64,000 bases of DNA from contig JADJWE010000006.1 in NCBI GenBank assembly GCA_016716525.1, forward strand, positions 124,001 through 188,000, read 5' to 3'. How positions within the stretch are numbered: the stretch's first letter is position 1; each line of letters opens with the position of its first letter. Below, piece by piece: positions 8,840 through 17,691 of this stretch. The position numbers and the translations under genes are program-made. The stretch is from Candidatus Flexicrinis affinis. Its GTDB lineage: Bacteria > Chloroflexota > Anaerolineae > Aggregatilineales > Phototrophicaceae. The notes beneath the pieces were generated by a model, which ran no database searches, had not been told where the DNA came from, and was given only the letters and a program-made list of their open reading frames with translations.

Positions 8840-10573
8840 TCAGTCGACCAGCGCGGACAGGTCGTACAAGCGCACCTCCCACCCCGCAGCCACGGCGACG
8901 GTTCCGCCGTCCGAGCTGAGCGCGGCGGCGGTTGTCGTCTGGCCTTCGTAGACTAGACGCATCTCCTCGAGCGACCATACCTGCAGCGGTTGTGTCATCC
9001 CGGCACTGATCATGAAACGTTCATCCCCGCCGATTTCGAAGCGACCCCCGGCGACCCAGATGTCGTCCGCATACGTCAAGACGACCTGCCCGGTGCGCTT
9101 GTCGAACAACCCGGCCAGCGTCGCCGCGTAGTTCGCACTCTCCGCCAACAGCGCGTGATCCTGAAACGCACCGTTGATCCGGTCTGGCGGATGCGGAAAG
9201 TCCACCGACGGGTCGATCTCACGCGTGCTGACGTCGAAAGCAACGATCGGCTCAGGCGAACCGTAAGTGAACAGGGTGGCGCCGTCCGCGCTCCAGACGA
9301 CCGAGTGCACCCAGTCGCCGGCGTTCAAGACGGCGTACGGGCGCGGCTCGGAGGGCCGTTCGTACGGCGGGAACTGCGACGGATCGACGTGCTCCGGCAG
9401 CCATTGCACACATCCGGCCCGTGAGCCGCACGCCTCGATCTCGCGCCGGTACGTGCCGTCGGTCACCTGCGTGAAGGAAGTGCTGGCGCAGTAGGCCGGG
9501 CCATCCTCGACGCTGATGAGCCAGTTCTGCGTCGGGTGCCATTCGACCCGCCCGCCAAGGTTGCCCATGAAGCTCAGGGTCGTGGGCGGCACGTAGGTCG
9601 CCTCGCCGGTCGTCCGATCCACAATCACCGGGCCGTCGTAAATGTGCGCAATCAGCCGTTCGTCAGGCGAGATTTGCGGCGTCGAGTACGCCTCGAAGTC
9701 CCAGGCGATCGGTTCGACCGCACCGGTGTTGTCGTCGCGAATCGTGAGGCCTTCCGGCGTGCGAAACAGGAACCGTCCGTCGCCGAGTACTTGCAAGAAG
9801 TCCCAGTCGAGCGGGTGGCTGTAGAGCGCGTCGGCGTATAGCCAGCGCTCGTTGTCCTGCACCCATGTGAACGGCAGCGGCGGTGCGCCGGACCGTTCTC
9901 CCAGCGGCCCGTCAGGCAGATCAAGCTGCTCGACGACGATCCCGCCGCGGTCCGAATTGGCGATCAGTGCCCGCCCCTCAGGCAGCAGCGCAACCACCGG
10001 GAAGTCGTATGCGGCTTCGCGAACGTGCAAGTCCGGCCCGATGATCGTGAATCGCGATTGCTGCTCGGCGGTCGAGACGATGAGCGCGGTCTCGCCGATC
10101 CACTGCACCCGCATGGAAGCAAAGGTCCACGTCAGTTCGCCGGCTGCCAGCGGCTGATCCGGCGTGCTCGGATCGATCACGAGCCACTGGTGGCCGCCCG
10201 GTGGTGCGCCGGCAGTGAGGATCAATACGCGGTCGACCACCGGCGACCACGCGAACTGGGCCTGCGAAAAGGTCCATGACGCGCCGCCCTCCGGCCCGGC
10301 GAGGACGAGCCCGTTTGGACCCGCAGACATCCCACACGTGCTGCTATCGCGCGTCCCCCCCATCAGCCAGCGTCCCGACGCCGACCACGTCCCGCCAAAC
10401 GCACTGACGTCTGGGCCAAGTTCGGCCGTGATGATGCGGCTGTCGGTCCCATCGGCGCGCTCGATAACGTAACCGTCGTCAGTCGGGTAGTAGATGTACG
10501 GCGGCATCTCGTCCTGTGCAAAAACGCCGGTCGCCATCAGGACCAGACAGGCCGCGGCTGCCAGTCGTCTCAT
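8840..10573 (-). CDS. Secreted WD40/TolB-like beta-propeller protein, function unknown
   Basis: 577 residues. The N-terminus (MRRLAAAACLVLMATGVFAQDE) is a signal peptide with a likely cut after FAQ or thereabouts. The rest is built from repeated four-stranded-blade-like units with phrases such as WSASGRWLMGG, APGGHQWLVIDPS, WSADGATLFTYGSPEP and LSSDGGTVAVAAG, typical of WD40/TolB-type propellers. There is no visible enzymatic motif. A TTG two codons upstream is in frame, but GGAGG at 10581-10585 is spaced seven bases from the ATG at 10573, which decides the start. It is followed on the same strand by clpC about 220 bases away and preceded by the S1 terminator, so it is probably a single-gene unit. 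Confidence 0.8.
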   Translation of the reverse strand: MRRLAAAACLVLMATGVFAQDEMPPYIYYPTDDGYVIERADGTDSRIITAELGPDVSAFGGTWSASGRWLMGGTRDSSTCGMSAGPNGLVLAGPEGGASWTFSQAQFAWSPVVDRVLILTAGAPPGGHQWLVIDPSTPDQPLAAGELTWTFASMRVQWIGETALIVSTAEQQSRFTIIGPDLHVREAAYDFPVVALLPEGRALIANSDRGGIVVEQLDLPDGPLGERSGAPPLPFTWVQDNERWLYADALYSHPLDWDFLQVLGDGRFLFRTPEGLTIRDDNTGAVEPIAWDFEAYSTPQISPDERLIAHIYDGPVIVDRTTGEATYVPPTTLSFMGNLGGRVEWHPTQNWLISVEDGPAYCASTSFTQVTDGTYRREIEACGSRAGCVQWLPEHVDPSQFPPYERPSEPRPYAVLNAGDWVHSVVWSADGATLFTYGSPEPIVAFDVSTREIDPSVDFPHPPDRINGAFQDHALLAESANYAATLAGLFDKRTGQVVLTYADDIWVAGGRFEIGGDERFMISAGMTQPLQVWSLEEMRLVYEGQTTTAAALSSDGGTVAVAAGWEVRLYDLSALVD

Positions 10574-10604
10574 CGTCAAGCCTCCGTGCTAACGTCACAC
10601 TCCA

Positions 10605-10647
10605 GTGTAAACAAAACGGCCCCGGAGGACTGTCCCCCGGAGCCGTT
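10605..10647 (-). terminator. Intrinsic terminator after the S1 gene
   Basis: On the minus strand AACGGCtCCGG and CCGGgGCCGTT form a stem around GGGACAGTCCT and are followed by TTGTTTAC. It lies 25 bases after the S1 stop and just before the propeller gene. Confidence 0.75.
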
Positions 10648-10672
10648 CGTATCCGATACGTAGAGTTAGCGA

Positions 10673-12145
10673 CTAATGCTCGTCGCCCCAGTCGCGGCCG
10701 AGGTCGAGGTCGAGATACTCGGCGCTGTTGACGCGCTTGAGGCTCAGGCCCAAACGGCGATTGCGCACGTCGACCTTGATCACGCGCAGGGTGACCTCGT
10801 CGCCTTCGTTGACGACATCCTTCGGGTGATTCACGCGGCTGTCGGACAGCTCGCTGATGTGGATCAAGCCCTCGATCTCGTTGTTGTCGACCAGCCGGGC
10901 GAACGCGCCGAACTTGGTCAGCTTCGTCACTCGGGCGCGCACAAGCTGGCCCTGCGTGTACGCCGTGGCGATTTCGTCCCACGGGTCGGCCTCGGTGCGC
11001 TTGATGCTCAAGCCGATACGCTTGCGCTCGCGGTCGACGCTGATCACCTCGACGCGCACCTCTTGGCCGACCTTCAGCACATCGCGCGGGTGCGTGACAT
11101 GCTTCCAGCTTAGTTCGGTCAAGTGCACTAGCCCCTCGGCCCCACCGATGTCGACGAACGCGCCGAAGTCCTCGAGGCTGACGACGCGCCCATTCATCAA
11201 CTGGCCGACGTTGAGCTTGGAAATGAGCTCTTCCTTGCGCTTCTCGCGGCTCTCGCGATTCGCCATCCGCTCGGAGAGGATCAGCCGGTTCTGTTTCTGG
11301 TCAACTTCCATGACTTTGCAGTTGATCGACTGATTGACCATCGAGTCGTACTGATCCGGGGTCGACGCCTGCACGGCGCGGCGGCGTTCGTCGCTCATTT
11401 GGCTGAGCGGCACAAACCCGCGCAAGCGCCCGAAGCGCACGATCAGACCGCCCTTGTTGAAGCCGGCCACGGTGCCATCGAAGACCTTCTGCTCGCCGCG
11501 GTATTCCTCCGCCTGACGCCAGTCGATTTCCTCTTCGGCGCGGCTGAGCGAGACGAGCGTCTTGCCTTCGTGGTTCATCGGGTTGACGATGAAGACGGTG
11601 TACGACTTGCCTTCTTCGAGCTCCTGCAACTGCTGCGGAGACATACGCTCCAGCTCGCGGCTCATGATCTCGCCGGTCGTGCCTTCACCCAAGTCGAACG
11701 TGATCATCAGCGGCGACTTGGAAGCCAGCACGCCGGGCACCAGATCGCCACGGTTGAAGCGGCTGGGCGGACGTTCGGGCTTTGCTTCCGGCGCGGGCTG
11801 GGCCGCGGCTGCCGGTTCGGCAGGGGCCGGCTCGGGCGCCGCGGGTGCTTCGGCCACCGGTTCTGCAGGGGCAGACTCGGGTGCTGCGGGTGCTTCGGTC
11901 ACCGGCTCTGCAGGGGCAGGCTCGGGTGTTTCGGACGACTCGGGCGCGGATTCAGAAGGCGCTTCGGCGGCGGCTTCTTCAGCAGCAGGCTCGGACGACT
12001 CGGTCTCTTCGACAGCGGCGGCGGGCTCATCTTGTTGTGGAAGCGGTGGCTGCGCGGAGGCGGCAGAATCCGCCTCCTCCTGCGGTTTTACATCCGCAGG
12101 CTCGCCGTTCGGCGCATCCATCGGCTTTTCCATCTCGTCGGTCAT
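10673..12145 (-). CDS. rpsA: 30S ribosomal protein S1 homologue with four S1 domains
   Basis: 490 residues. Residues 1-130 are low complexity, rich in Ala, Pro and Glu, with about three 15-residue repeats of the type APAEPVTEAPAAPES. After this come four S1 (OB-fold RNA-binding) domains; phrases such as LEDFGAFVDIGGAEGLVHLTE and LTKFGAFARLVDNNEIEGL are the classic S1 signature. S1 binds mRNA on the small subunit and assists initiation on weakly structured or poorly matched leaders, which fits the many genes here with weak Shine-Dalgarno sequences. The frame extends upstream, but the ATG at 12145 is preceded by AGGGAT and is the first start within the conserved layout. The promoter at 12297-12325 and the terminator at 10605-10647 bracket it as a single-gene transcript. 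Confidence 0.9.
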   Translation of the reverse strand: MTDEMEKPMDAPNGEPADVKPQEEADSAASAQPPLPQQDEPAAAVEETESSEPAAEEAAAEAPSESAPESSETPEPAPAEPVTEAPAAPESAPAEPVAEAPAAPEPAPAEPAAAAQPAPEAKPERPPSRFNRGDLVPGVLASKSPLMITFDLGEGTTGEIMSRELERMSPQQLQELEEGKSYTVFIVNPMNHEGKTLVSLSRAEEEIDWRQAEEYRGEQKVFDGTVAGFNKGGLIVRFGRLRGFVPLSQMSDERRRAVQASTPDQYDSMVNQSINCKVMEVDQKQNRLILSERMANRESREKRKEELISKLNVGQLMNGRVVSLEDFGAFVDIGGAEGLVHLTELSWKHVTHPRDVLKVGQEVRVEVISVDRERKRIGLSIKRTEADPWDEIATAYTQGQLVRARVTKLTKFGAFARLVDNNEIEGLIHISELSDSRVNHPKDVVNEGDEVTLRVIKVDVRNRRLGLSLKRVNSAEYLDLDLGRDWGDEH

Positions 12146-12543
12146 GCTCGATCCCTGTGTGTGTACTTCGGCTGCTGCCACGCCAACAACCCTGTCTTTA
12201 GTAGTGGGAGACGATTGCTGCTTCGGCCGCGCGTCCCGCGCGCCGTGCGCTATGCGCACAAAACTATGATCCGTGCAAACGGACACAATCACGGGGATTA
12301 TACACACCTGCCTAAACGGTGGCAACTTATGCGTGAACCGTCTTGACCTACCATTAACGTGACACCATTCGCCGGGCATGATGGCGTGGTGCGCAGCCGC
12401 ATTCGACTGCCTGCCACCTTTCGCTCAGCGCTTCATTTCGCCGCGGCTAAGGTGAGCGCGGTACAATGCCGGTCACATGAGATGAGGCGGGGCGTACCAG
12501 CGTACTAGGCGCGTGAAACGCCCGTTTGTGGAGACCGGTGTAC
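12146..12543. other. Divergent intergenic region between the S1 and CopC-CopD genes
   Basis: About 400 bases with no credible gene. It holds the S1 promoter (12297-12325, minus strand) with a leader near 145 nt, and on the plus strand TACAAT at 12462-12467, a possible -10 for the copper gene without a clear -35. I saw no operator-like repeat that I could defend. Confidence 0.6.
12297..12325 (-). promoter_or_regulatory. Promoter of the S1 gene (TTGCCA-N17-TATAAT)
   Basis: Minus strand: -35 TTGCCA at 12325-12320, 17-base spacer, -10 TATAAT at 12302-12297. This is a near-consensus sigma-70/SigA type promoter. Confidence 0.7.
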
Positions 12544-14250
12544 ATGACCCGACTTGCCCTGCGGCGCACGAGCGTGCTGGCCGTACTGATCATTGCGCTG
12601 GCGGTGTGGGCCGCGCCAGCCTTCGCCCACGCCAATCTGGTGAGCGCAAACCCCAGCGCCAACTCCCGCATGAACGCCGCGCCGGGCGCCATTCGCCTGA
12701 CCTTCAGCGAGCCGCTCGAACCGGCCTACAGCGACATTCACGTGCGTAACCTCGCCGGTGAGGAAGTCGCGGCAGGCGGCCAGCTTGCGCAAGATGATCC
12801 GTTCACGCTCGAGCTGCCACTCGCCGGCAACCTACCGGACGATGTGTATACGGTCGCGTGGCGGGTCGTCAGCGCAGCCGACGGCCACGAGTCGACCGGG
12901 CGCTACACGTTCGGGATCGGCATGGCGGCAGGATCGGCCGTGCGCATCACCATTGACGAGTCCGTGCCGCCACTGAACGTGATCGGCCGCTGGCTGGATA
13001 TGGCGGGCGCCGCGCTGACGTTGGGCGTCGCGGCGTTCGCAACGCTTGTGTGGCGACCGGGCCTTGTGCAGGGACTCCCGGTGCGGGACAGCCGCTTGCG
13101 CCGCGCGGGCGTCGCCGGGTGGGTGCTCGGCGGCGCGGGGCTGGTCGCCGGGTTATCCGCCAACGCATCGGTGATCGCTGGATCGCCGTTCCCGGCGAAC
13201 CTGTGGGATGGCACTGCATTCGGAGTCATCGGCGGGTCAGGGTATGGCGCAGTCTGGCTGATGCGCGCCGGGCTGTGGGCGGTTCTCGGCGTAGCGCTGG
13301 CGATCCGGCAGGGAAAGCCCTTGCATTGGGGCGCGCTCAGCCTGATCGGGTTGGGGCTGGCCGTGCTGCCAAGCCTGATCAGCCACGCCCGTGCCTTGGG
13401 CAGCGGCGATGCCGTGTTGAACGACATGGTCCACCGCGCGGGCGCGGCCCTGTGGGTCGGCGGGCTGGCGGCGTGGATCGTGGTGCTGCTGCCCGCGCCG
13501 GATTTCCCTGCCGCCAAGCCGCTCTCGAAGGCTGTCAGCCGCTTCTCGAACATCGCGCGCCTGCTGGTCATGCTGCTGGCGATCGGCGGGTTGTTCGCCG
13601 CGCTCCAACAGATCACCGACGGCGACCTGCTGACCGCAACGGTGTATGGACGGGCGGCCGTGGTCAAGGGCGTTCTGTTCGTCGCGATGTTCGCGCTGGC
13701 AGGGTTCAATTTGCTGATCGTCGAGCCGAGGCTCAAGCGTGGGATCGAATCGTGGTCGCCGACGCTGCGGCTGACGGTCGGCGGGGAGTTGATTCTGGCG
13801 GCGGCGCTGTTCGTCGTGTCGGCGGTGATGGCATCGGGACTGCCGGCGATCGACGTAGCGCAGCTTCGTGCGCAGGCGGACGAAGCCAACGCGGTGACCG
13901 ACGGCGCGCCGTACTTCGGCATGGAGATCGCCGGCGATGTGATGGTGCACATCGAGGTGCTGCCGGGTCGTGTCGGGGCCAATGAGATCATCGTGTCGCC
14001 GTTCGTGCTCAGCGACGACAACCGTGCGCTCTCCGACGCGGCCCACGTACAAATACGGGCAGTGCCCCCCGACGGCGGCGGGACTGACCTCACGTTCGAC
14101 GCCGAACCGCTCGACGACGGCGCGTACGTCGTGCCGGAGGCGCTGTTCGATCGCGCGGGGACGTGGCTTCTGCAGGTGGTGATCGGGCAGGCTGGCGCGG
14201 ACGACACCGTGACGGAATTCGAGGTGACGATTCCCCTACCATCGTCCTAA
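12544..14250 (+). CDS. CopC-CopD fusion, copper resistance / copper import protein
   Basis: 568 residues from ATG 12544 (an earlier ATG-type start at 12526 is less likely). A signal peptide ends at AFA so that the mature protein would start with His29; with Asp113 and His115 in the ADGHESTGRY motif this reproduces the Cu(II) site of CopC, in which the amino-terminal His is a ligand. CopC spans about 29-126. It is followed by a CopD-type membrane domain with about eight TM helices (about 150-440) and an extracytoplasmic C-terminal beta domain (about 455-568). Such fusions (YcnJ-like) are thought to bind copper outside and move it across the membrane. No copper chaperone, DUF1775 (YcnI) or sensor gene is adjacent. 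Confidence 0.88.
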   Translation: MTRLALRRTSVLAVLIIALAVWAAPAFAHANLVSANPSANSRMNAAPGAIRLTFSEPLEPAYSDIHVRNLAGEEVAAGGQLAQDDPFTLELPLAGNLPDDVYTVAWRVVSAADGHESTGRYTFGIGMAAGSAVRITIDESVPPLNVIGRWLDMAGAALTLGVAAFATLVWRPGLVQGLPVRDSRLRRAGVAGWVLGGAGLVAGLSANASVIAGSPFPANLWDGTAFGVIGGSGYGAVWLMRAGLWAVLGVALAIRQGKPLHWGALSLIGLGLAVLPSLISHARALGSGDAVLNDMVHRAGAALWVGGLAAWIVVLLPAPDFPAAKPLSKAVSRFSNIARLLVMLLAIGGLFAALQQITDGDLLTATVYGRAAVVKGVLFVAMFALAGFNLLIVEPRLKRGIESWSPTLRLTVGGELILAAALFVVSAVMASGLPAIDVAQLRAQADEANAVTDGAPYFGMEIAGDVMVHIEVLPGRVGANEIIVSPFVLSDDNRALSDAAHVQIRAVPPDGGGTDLTFDAEPLDDGAYVVPEALFDRAGTWLLQVVIGQAGADDTVTEFEVTIPLPSS

Positions 14251-14288
14251 TCGTTGAGAACCGCAATGCGCGCGCCCGTCCGAGACGC

Positions 14289-14294
14289 TATAAT
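14289..14294 (+). promoter_or_regulatory. Candidate -10 box TATAAT for the PA14/SH3 gene
   Basis: A perfect TATAAT 41 bases before the ATG at 14336; no good -35 at standard spacing. A strong GGAGGG ribosome-binding site follows at 14323-14328. Confidence 0.45.
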
Positions 14295-14335
14295 GAAACA
14301 CAAGCTCTCATACATAAGAGACGGAGGGAGTCGTC

Positions 14336-15403
14336 ATGGTGAAGCGGCTCATCTTGTTTGCGATGGCGGTGGTGGTATTCGGCGCAGTCAGCCTTGTGTC
14401 GACTCCCGTGCAAGCGCAGGCGTTTACGGGTAGCAACTGGACGGGCGAGTACTTTAACGACGCCAACTTCACGCCGCCGGCCGCGTTCACGAAGGTCGAT
14501 CAGGTGTTGAACTTCAACTTCGGTGCCGGTTCGCCCACCAACGGGCAGGTGACGCTCCCGGTCGACAATTTCTCGATCCGCTGGAGCGGCACACAGCAGA
14601 TCCAAACCGCCGGCACCTATCAGTTCACCGTGCTGCGCGAAGACGACGTCCGCGTGACCGTGAACGGCATTGTGATCATCCCCTTCACCGGGCAGGACAT
14701 CGGCACGGCGCAGGTCGTCAGCGGGACGGTCGCGCTCAACGCCGGCCCGGCCACGATGACCGTCGAGTTCCGGGCCTTCACCGGCAACGCCAGCATTAAC
14801 TTCTACTACCAGTTGGTCGGCGGTGGCGGTGGGCTGCAAACCCCGGGTTTCGCCTTTACGCCGACCGTCACGCTAACCGCATCGCGTACGCCGCTTCCGG
14901 CCATCCCGCCGGGCGCGCTGACGGCGACGGTCATCCGCGCCTCGGTGCTGAACGTGCGCGACGCCCCCACCACCGGCGGCCGCAAGCTCGGCCAGATTCT
15001 GCGCGGCGAGACGTATCAGGTGCTTGGCCGTGACGCCGACGCGCGCTGGTTCCTGCTTCAGCTTGGCGGGTATCAGGGCTGGTCGTACGGCTACTACCTG
15101 TTCGTCAACGGCAACGAGTTCAGCCCGCCGATCACCAGTCCGTTCGGCACGCTCGGCGTCCCCGGTGGCTTCCCGGATACGGGTGTCGTCGCACAGTCCA
15201 CCGCGACGCTGGTGCTGCGCGATGTCCCAAGCGTCGCCGGAACGCAGATCGGCCGCGTAACTTGGGGCGGCTTCCTGCCGGTCGTCGGCCGCACGGGCGA
15301 CGGATTCTGGTATCAGGTCGCGTGGAAGGGCACCATCGGCTGGGTGTATTCGCCGTTCACGAAGATCACGCAGGGCGACCTCAACAACGTCCCCGTGCGA
15401 TGA
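14336..15403 (+). CDS. Secreted protein with PA14 domain and two bacterial SH3 domains
   Basis: 355 residues. Signal peptide with a likely cut after VQAQA. Residues about 32-165 form a PA14-type beta-barrel (WTGEYFNDANF start; RWSGTQQIQTAGTYQFTVLREDDVRVTVNG is its core), a domain that binds carbohydrate in many exported proteins. After a Thr/Pro linker come two SH3b domains, about 198-262 (ASVLNVRDAPTTGGRKLGQI, WFLLQLGGYQGWSYGYYL) and 280-345 (LVLRDVPSVAGTQIGRV, WYQVAWKGTIGWVYSPF), which often bind cell-wall or surface polymers. Together this suggests a surface polysaccharide-binding protein. GGAGGG seven bases before the ATG fixes the start. The next gene overlaps its stop (ATGA). Confidence 0.85.
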   Translation: MVKRLILFAMAVVVFGAVSLVSTPVQAQAFTGSNWTGEYFNDANFTPPAAFTKVDQVLNFNFGAGSPTNGQVTLPVDNFSIRWSGTQQIQTAGTYQFTVLREDDVRVTVNGIVIIPFTGQDIGTAQVVSGTVALNAGPATMTVEFRAFTGNASINFYYQLVGGGGGLQTPGFAFTPTVTLTASRTPLPAIPPGALTATVIRASVLNVRDAPTTGGRKLGQILRGETYQVLGRDADARWFLLQLGGYQGWSYGYYLFVNGNEFSPPITSPFGTLGVPGGFPDTGVVAQSTATLVLRDVPSVAGTQIGRVTWGGFLPVVGRTGDGFWYQVAWKGTIGWVYSPFTKITQGDLNNVPVR

Positions 15404-16194
15404 GTGAACGCGCTCACTTCGTAAGTCTGTACATCGCGGTTGGCTCGACCAGCCGCGATGTCGTATTGGCGGATGTCACCGCCGCATTGGACGCCGCCGG
15501 GGGCCGTGCCTACGATCCGTTCGGACTGATGCCTGCCCCCGCTTTTGCCCGTGCGGTGAAACTGCTGGCCGCGCCCGTACAAGAGGGTTGGCTTCGGCTT
15601 GCCTCTGCGCCCGACAGCGATCTCGACCCGGTAGTTGGTGCGGCGTCGCATCATGGTCTGACGATACATGCCACCATCGATGCCGAGCTCGTGCCGCACG
15701 TCGCCGCGTATCGAAACGGGGAGGCGGTGGACTTGGCCGGCAGCTTGCCCGGTGCATTCGACCGCGCCCGGGTAAACGCCTTGCTGGCCGCGCCCGTTAC
15801 CGGAAGCGGAAGTGCATTCGGCGGGGTGAGCAGCGCGGCGCTGCCACCCGATGTGCGCGCGATGGGCAGCGGGCTGGGGTCGCGGCAGGTGGAGCGCCTG
15901 ATGCACACCATGACCGCCGGTATGGGCGGCGACAACCGCGCCGACGCACAAAGCGCGCTCGTCACCGTCGATTGGGAGGCCGGCGCGGGGCGCTGGCTGC
16001 GCGACGTTTTGATCGCCTGCGCGGTCGGCGACCGTGTCTTGCCCGACTATGCCACGCTGTCGACAGCTTATCGCGTGTTCAAGCGGCTGGAACGTCGACC
16101 GGGAGCAACCCTGTATCCCGGCGACTCCGAGGCGACTGCTGCTGCGCCAAATGCCCTCGACTACACTCCGGTGTACTACGGCTGGAAAGGCTAG
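15400..16194 (+). CDS. Conserved-looking protein of unknown function
   Basis: 264 residues, cytoplasmic by appearance (no signal or TM). I do not recognise the family. Visible features: N-terminal alternating strand/helix pattern (HFVSLYIAVGSTSRDVVLADVTAALDAAGGRAYDPFG), a Gly/Ser-rich middle (TGSGSAFGGVSSAALP) and a helical C-terminus with LRDVLIACAVGDRVLPDYATL followed by YRVFKRLERR. It begins with an ATG overlapping the stop of the PA14/SH3 gene by four bases, so it is translationally coupled to that gene, and is followed seven bases later by a methyltransferase. The frame extends upstream to 15262 inside the PA14/SH3 gene, but the overlapping ATG is the sensible start. Confidence 0.7.
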   Translation: MSERAHFVSLYIAVGSTSRDVVLADVTAALDAAGGRAYDPFGLMPAPAFARAVKLLAAPVQEGWLRLASAPDSDLDPVVGAASHHGLTIHATIDAELVPHVAAYRNGEAVDLAGSLPGAFDRARVNALLAAPVTGSGSAFGGVSSAALPPDVRAMGSGLGSRQVERLMHTMTAGMGGDNRADAQSALVTVDWEAGAGRWLRDVLIACAVGDRVLPDYATLSTAYRVFKRLERRPGATLYPGDSEATAAAPNALDYTPVYYGWKG

Positions 16195-16201
16195 ACCACC
16201 C

Positions 16202-16768
16202 GTGAGCGCACGCGACCGCGCCACATGGAACAAGCGCTACCTCGACCTTGTCAACTCGCCGTTCCCGCGGCCCGACCTGCTGCTGATGGACTACACGCCG
16301 CCTGCCGCCGCCGTGGATGCGCGCGCGCTCGACCTTGCCGGCGGCCGCGGTCAGAACGGGCTTTGGCTCGCCGAACAGGGTTACGTCGTCGACATCATGG
16401 ATATCAGCCGCGTGGCGCTGGACAGCGCCCGTGAGGAGATGACCCGCCGCGGACTGCGCCGTGTCAACCTGCTGGATGTCGACCTCGACACCATGCATCT
16501 GCCAGCGCAGACGTACGACATCGTGAGTGTGTTCCGCTTCTTCAACCGGCGGCTTCTGCCGGCGATCGGCCGGTCGGTCAACCCCGGCGGACGGCTGATC
16601 TACGAGGCGTTCTCGCTGCACATCCTCGACGAGCGCCCGAACATGAACCCGGACTTCTGCGTGCAGGGTGACGAGCTAGCGGACGCCTTCCCCAAGTGGA
16701 AGATCGTGCTGCACAGCACCGAAGGTGTATTCGCCCGCTTGGTTGCTATCAAGCCAACGGGCGGATAG
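16202..16768 (+). CDS. Class I SAM-dependent methyltransferase
   Basis: 188 residues from GTG 16202. It has the Rossmann-type AdoMet motif I ALDLAGGRGQNGLWLAEQGY (about 40-59), an acidic motif after it (VDIMDISRVALDSA), and post-motif segments LPAQTYDIVSVFRFFNR and NPGGRLIYEAF. The layout resembles small TehB-like or ubiE-like methyltransferases; the substrate cannot be told. It lies seven bases after the preceding unknown gene and converges on the AlkD-like gene. The start is a GTG without a strong Shine-Dalgarno sequence; in-frame sequence upstream overlaps the previous gene and lacks methyltransferase features. Confidence 0.82.
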   Translation: MSARDRATWNKRYLDLVNSPFPRPDLLLMDYTPPAAAVDARALDLAGGRGQNGLWLAEQGYVVDIMDISRVALDSAREEMTRRGLRRVNLLDVDLDTMHLPAQTYDIVSVFRFFNRRLLPAIGRSVNPGGRLIYEAFSLHILDERPNMNPDFCVQGDELADAFPKWKIVLHSTEGVFARLVAIKPTGG

Positions 16769-16774
16769 TCTCGC

Positions 16775-17482
16775 CTACCCCTTCTTGCCGGTATCCAGCT
16801 TTCCCCGAACTTCGCGCACGACCAGCTTCGCCAGCGATTCGCCGTGTGCGTCAAGGAAGGAGGCCACCTCCTCACGGTGATGCTTGATCGCCGAGCGCAG
16901 CACCCAGCTCACCGCTTTGACGATCAGCTTGTCGCGTTCCGGCGCGTGATGCTCGGCCAATTCGAGGGCCAGCGCGATCAGGCGCGGGTCGTCGCTTGTA
17001 CGCACCGGCGTCACCAGCAGGACGAGGCTCGCGCGCCGCTTGTTGATGTTGGCATCCACCGACAGCGCGCGCAGGAATGCGTCCCATTCATCCCAGCGGT
17101 CGAGCAGATCGGACGGCTTGAAGTTGTTCTGGCACGTCGTATCGACCTCAGCCCAACCCTGCAGCGTGCCCAGCCAGCGATCGAACCGGTCGAGCGGCAG
17201 CGCACGCCGCACGGCGTGTAGGCGGCCCAACAGCAGTCCGGCCAGCGCGGCCTCCTCAAAAGTCTGGCCATCGTACAGCGTATCAAGCAGGTCGAGCCAT
17301 TCCGCGCCCGTCATCTGCTTGCCGTACGCGCGGACCAACTGCGCCACAAACGCGTGCAGTTCGTCCGCTTTCAAGCCCAGCGACTGCCGCTGCGATCCGG
17401 TGTAGTTGGCGAAACCCGACCATACCTCGTGCCCGCCCTGTTTCTCGGCCAGGAATGTTCGAATGTCTTCGATCGCGCTCAT
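16775..17482 (-). CDS. DNA alkylation repair protein, AlkD-like HEAT fold
   Basis: 235 residues, matching the size of AlkC/AlkD-type glycosylases, which excise alkylated bases with an all-helical HEAT-like fold. The phrase LQGWAEVDTTCQN, with Trp followed by Asp, resembles the W...VD segment that carries the catalytic Asp in AlkD, and NINKRRASLVLLVTPV and LIVKAVSWVLRSAIKHH match later repeats of the family. It starts at ATG 17482. It is convergent with the methyltransferase gene, with only six bases between stops. Upstream lies repeat copy C. Confidence 0.82.
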   Translation of the reverse strand: MSAIEDIRTFLAEKQGGHEVWSGFANYTGSQRQSLGLKADELHAFVAQLVRAYGKQMTGAEWLDLLDTLYDGQTFEEAALAGLLLGRLHAVRRALPLDRFDRWLGTLQGWAEVDTTCQNNFKPSDLLDRWDEWDAFLRALSVDANINKRRASLVLLVTPVRTSDDPRLIALALELAEHHAPERDKLIVKAVSWVLRSAIKHHREEVASFLDAHGESLAKLVVREVRGKLDTGKKG

Positions 17483-17540
17483 ACTCGCTCCCTACTTCGA
17501 TGATTCGGCAGGAGTCTGTCCTGCGCCGCGTTGCTCTCTT

Positions 17541-17615
17541 AACTCGCGGTATTGGACCGCGTGCGGTCCAATACCGCAGATAAGGGAGTCTAGAGGGCGA
17601 AAGCCCTTTGGAAAA
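17541..17615 (-). repeat. Structured interspersed repeat, partial copy C
   Basis: On the minus strand: CCAAAGGGCTTTCGCCCTCTAGACTCC, matching the second hairpin and spacer of copies A and B, followed by a different core: GCGGTATTGGACCGC and its exact inverse repeat separated by two bases. The outer parts of the element (GGGGCGCTGCCCC and CAAGGG...CCCTTG) are missing. Confidence 0.7.
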
Positions 17616-17666
17616 ACAGCCCTCACGCAACCGCCCCCGCTCCGGATCGTTTCGGAACAGGGGCGG
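17612..17666 (-). terminator. Possible terminator of the GAF-sensor operon
   Basis: About 25 bases after the giant kinase stop, on the minus strand, CCGCCCCtGttCCG pairs imperfectly with CGGagCgGGGGCGG. A T5 run follows some 15 bases later. The T run is far from the stem, so confidence is moderate to low. Confidence 0.4.
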
Positions 17667-17691
17667 CAATAGAACTGCATGTGGCGTGCGT

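Noticed and set aside
11750..12060. Regularly repeated GC-rich DNA that could suggest a CRISPR or minisatellite
   Set aside because: It is in frame within the S1 gene and encodes the Ala/Pro/Glu arm; no spacers.
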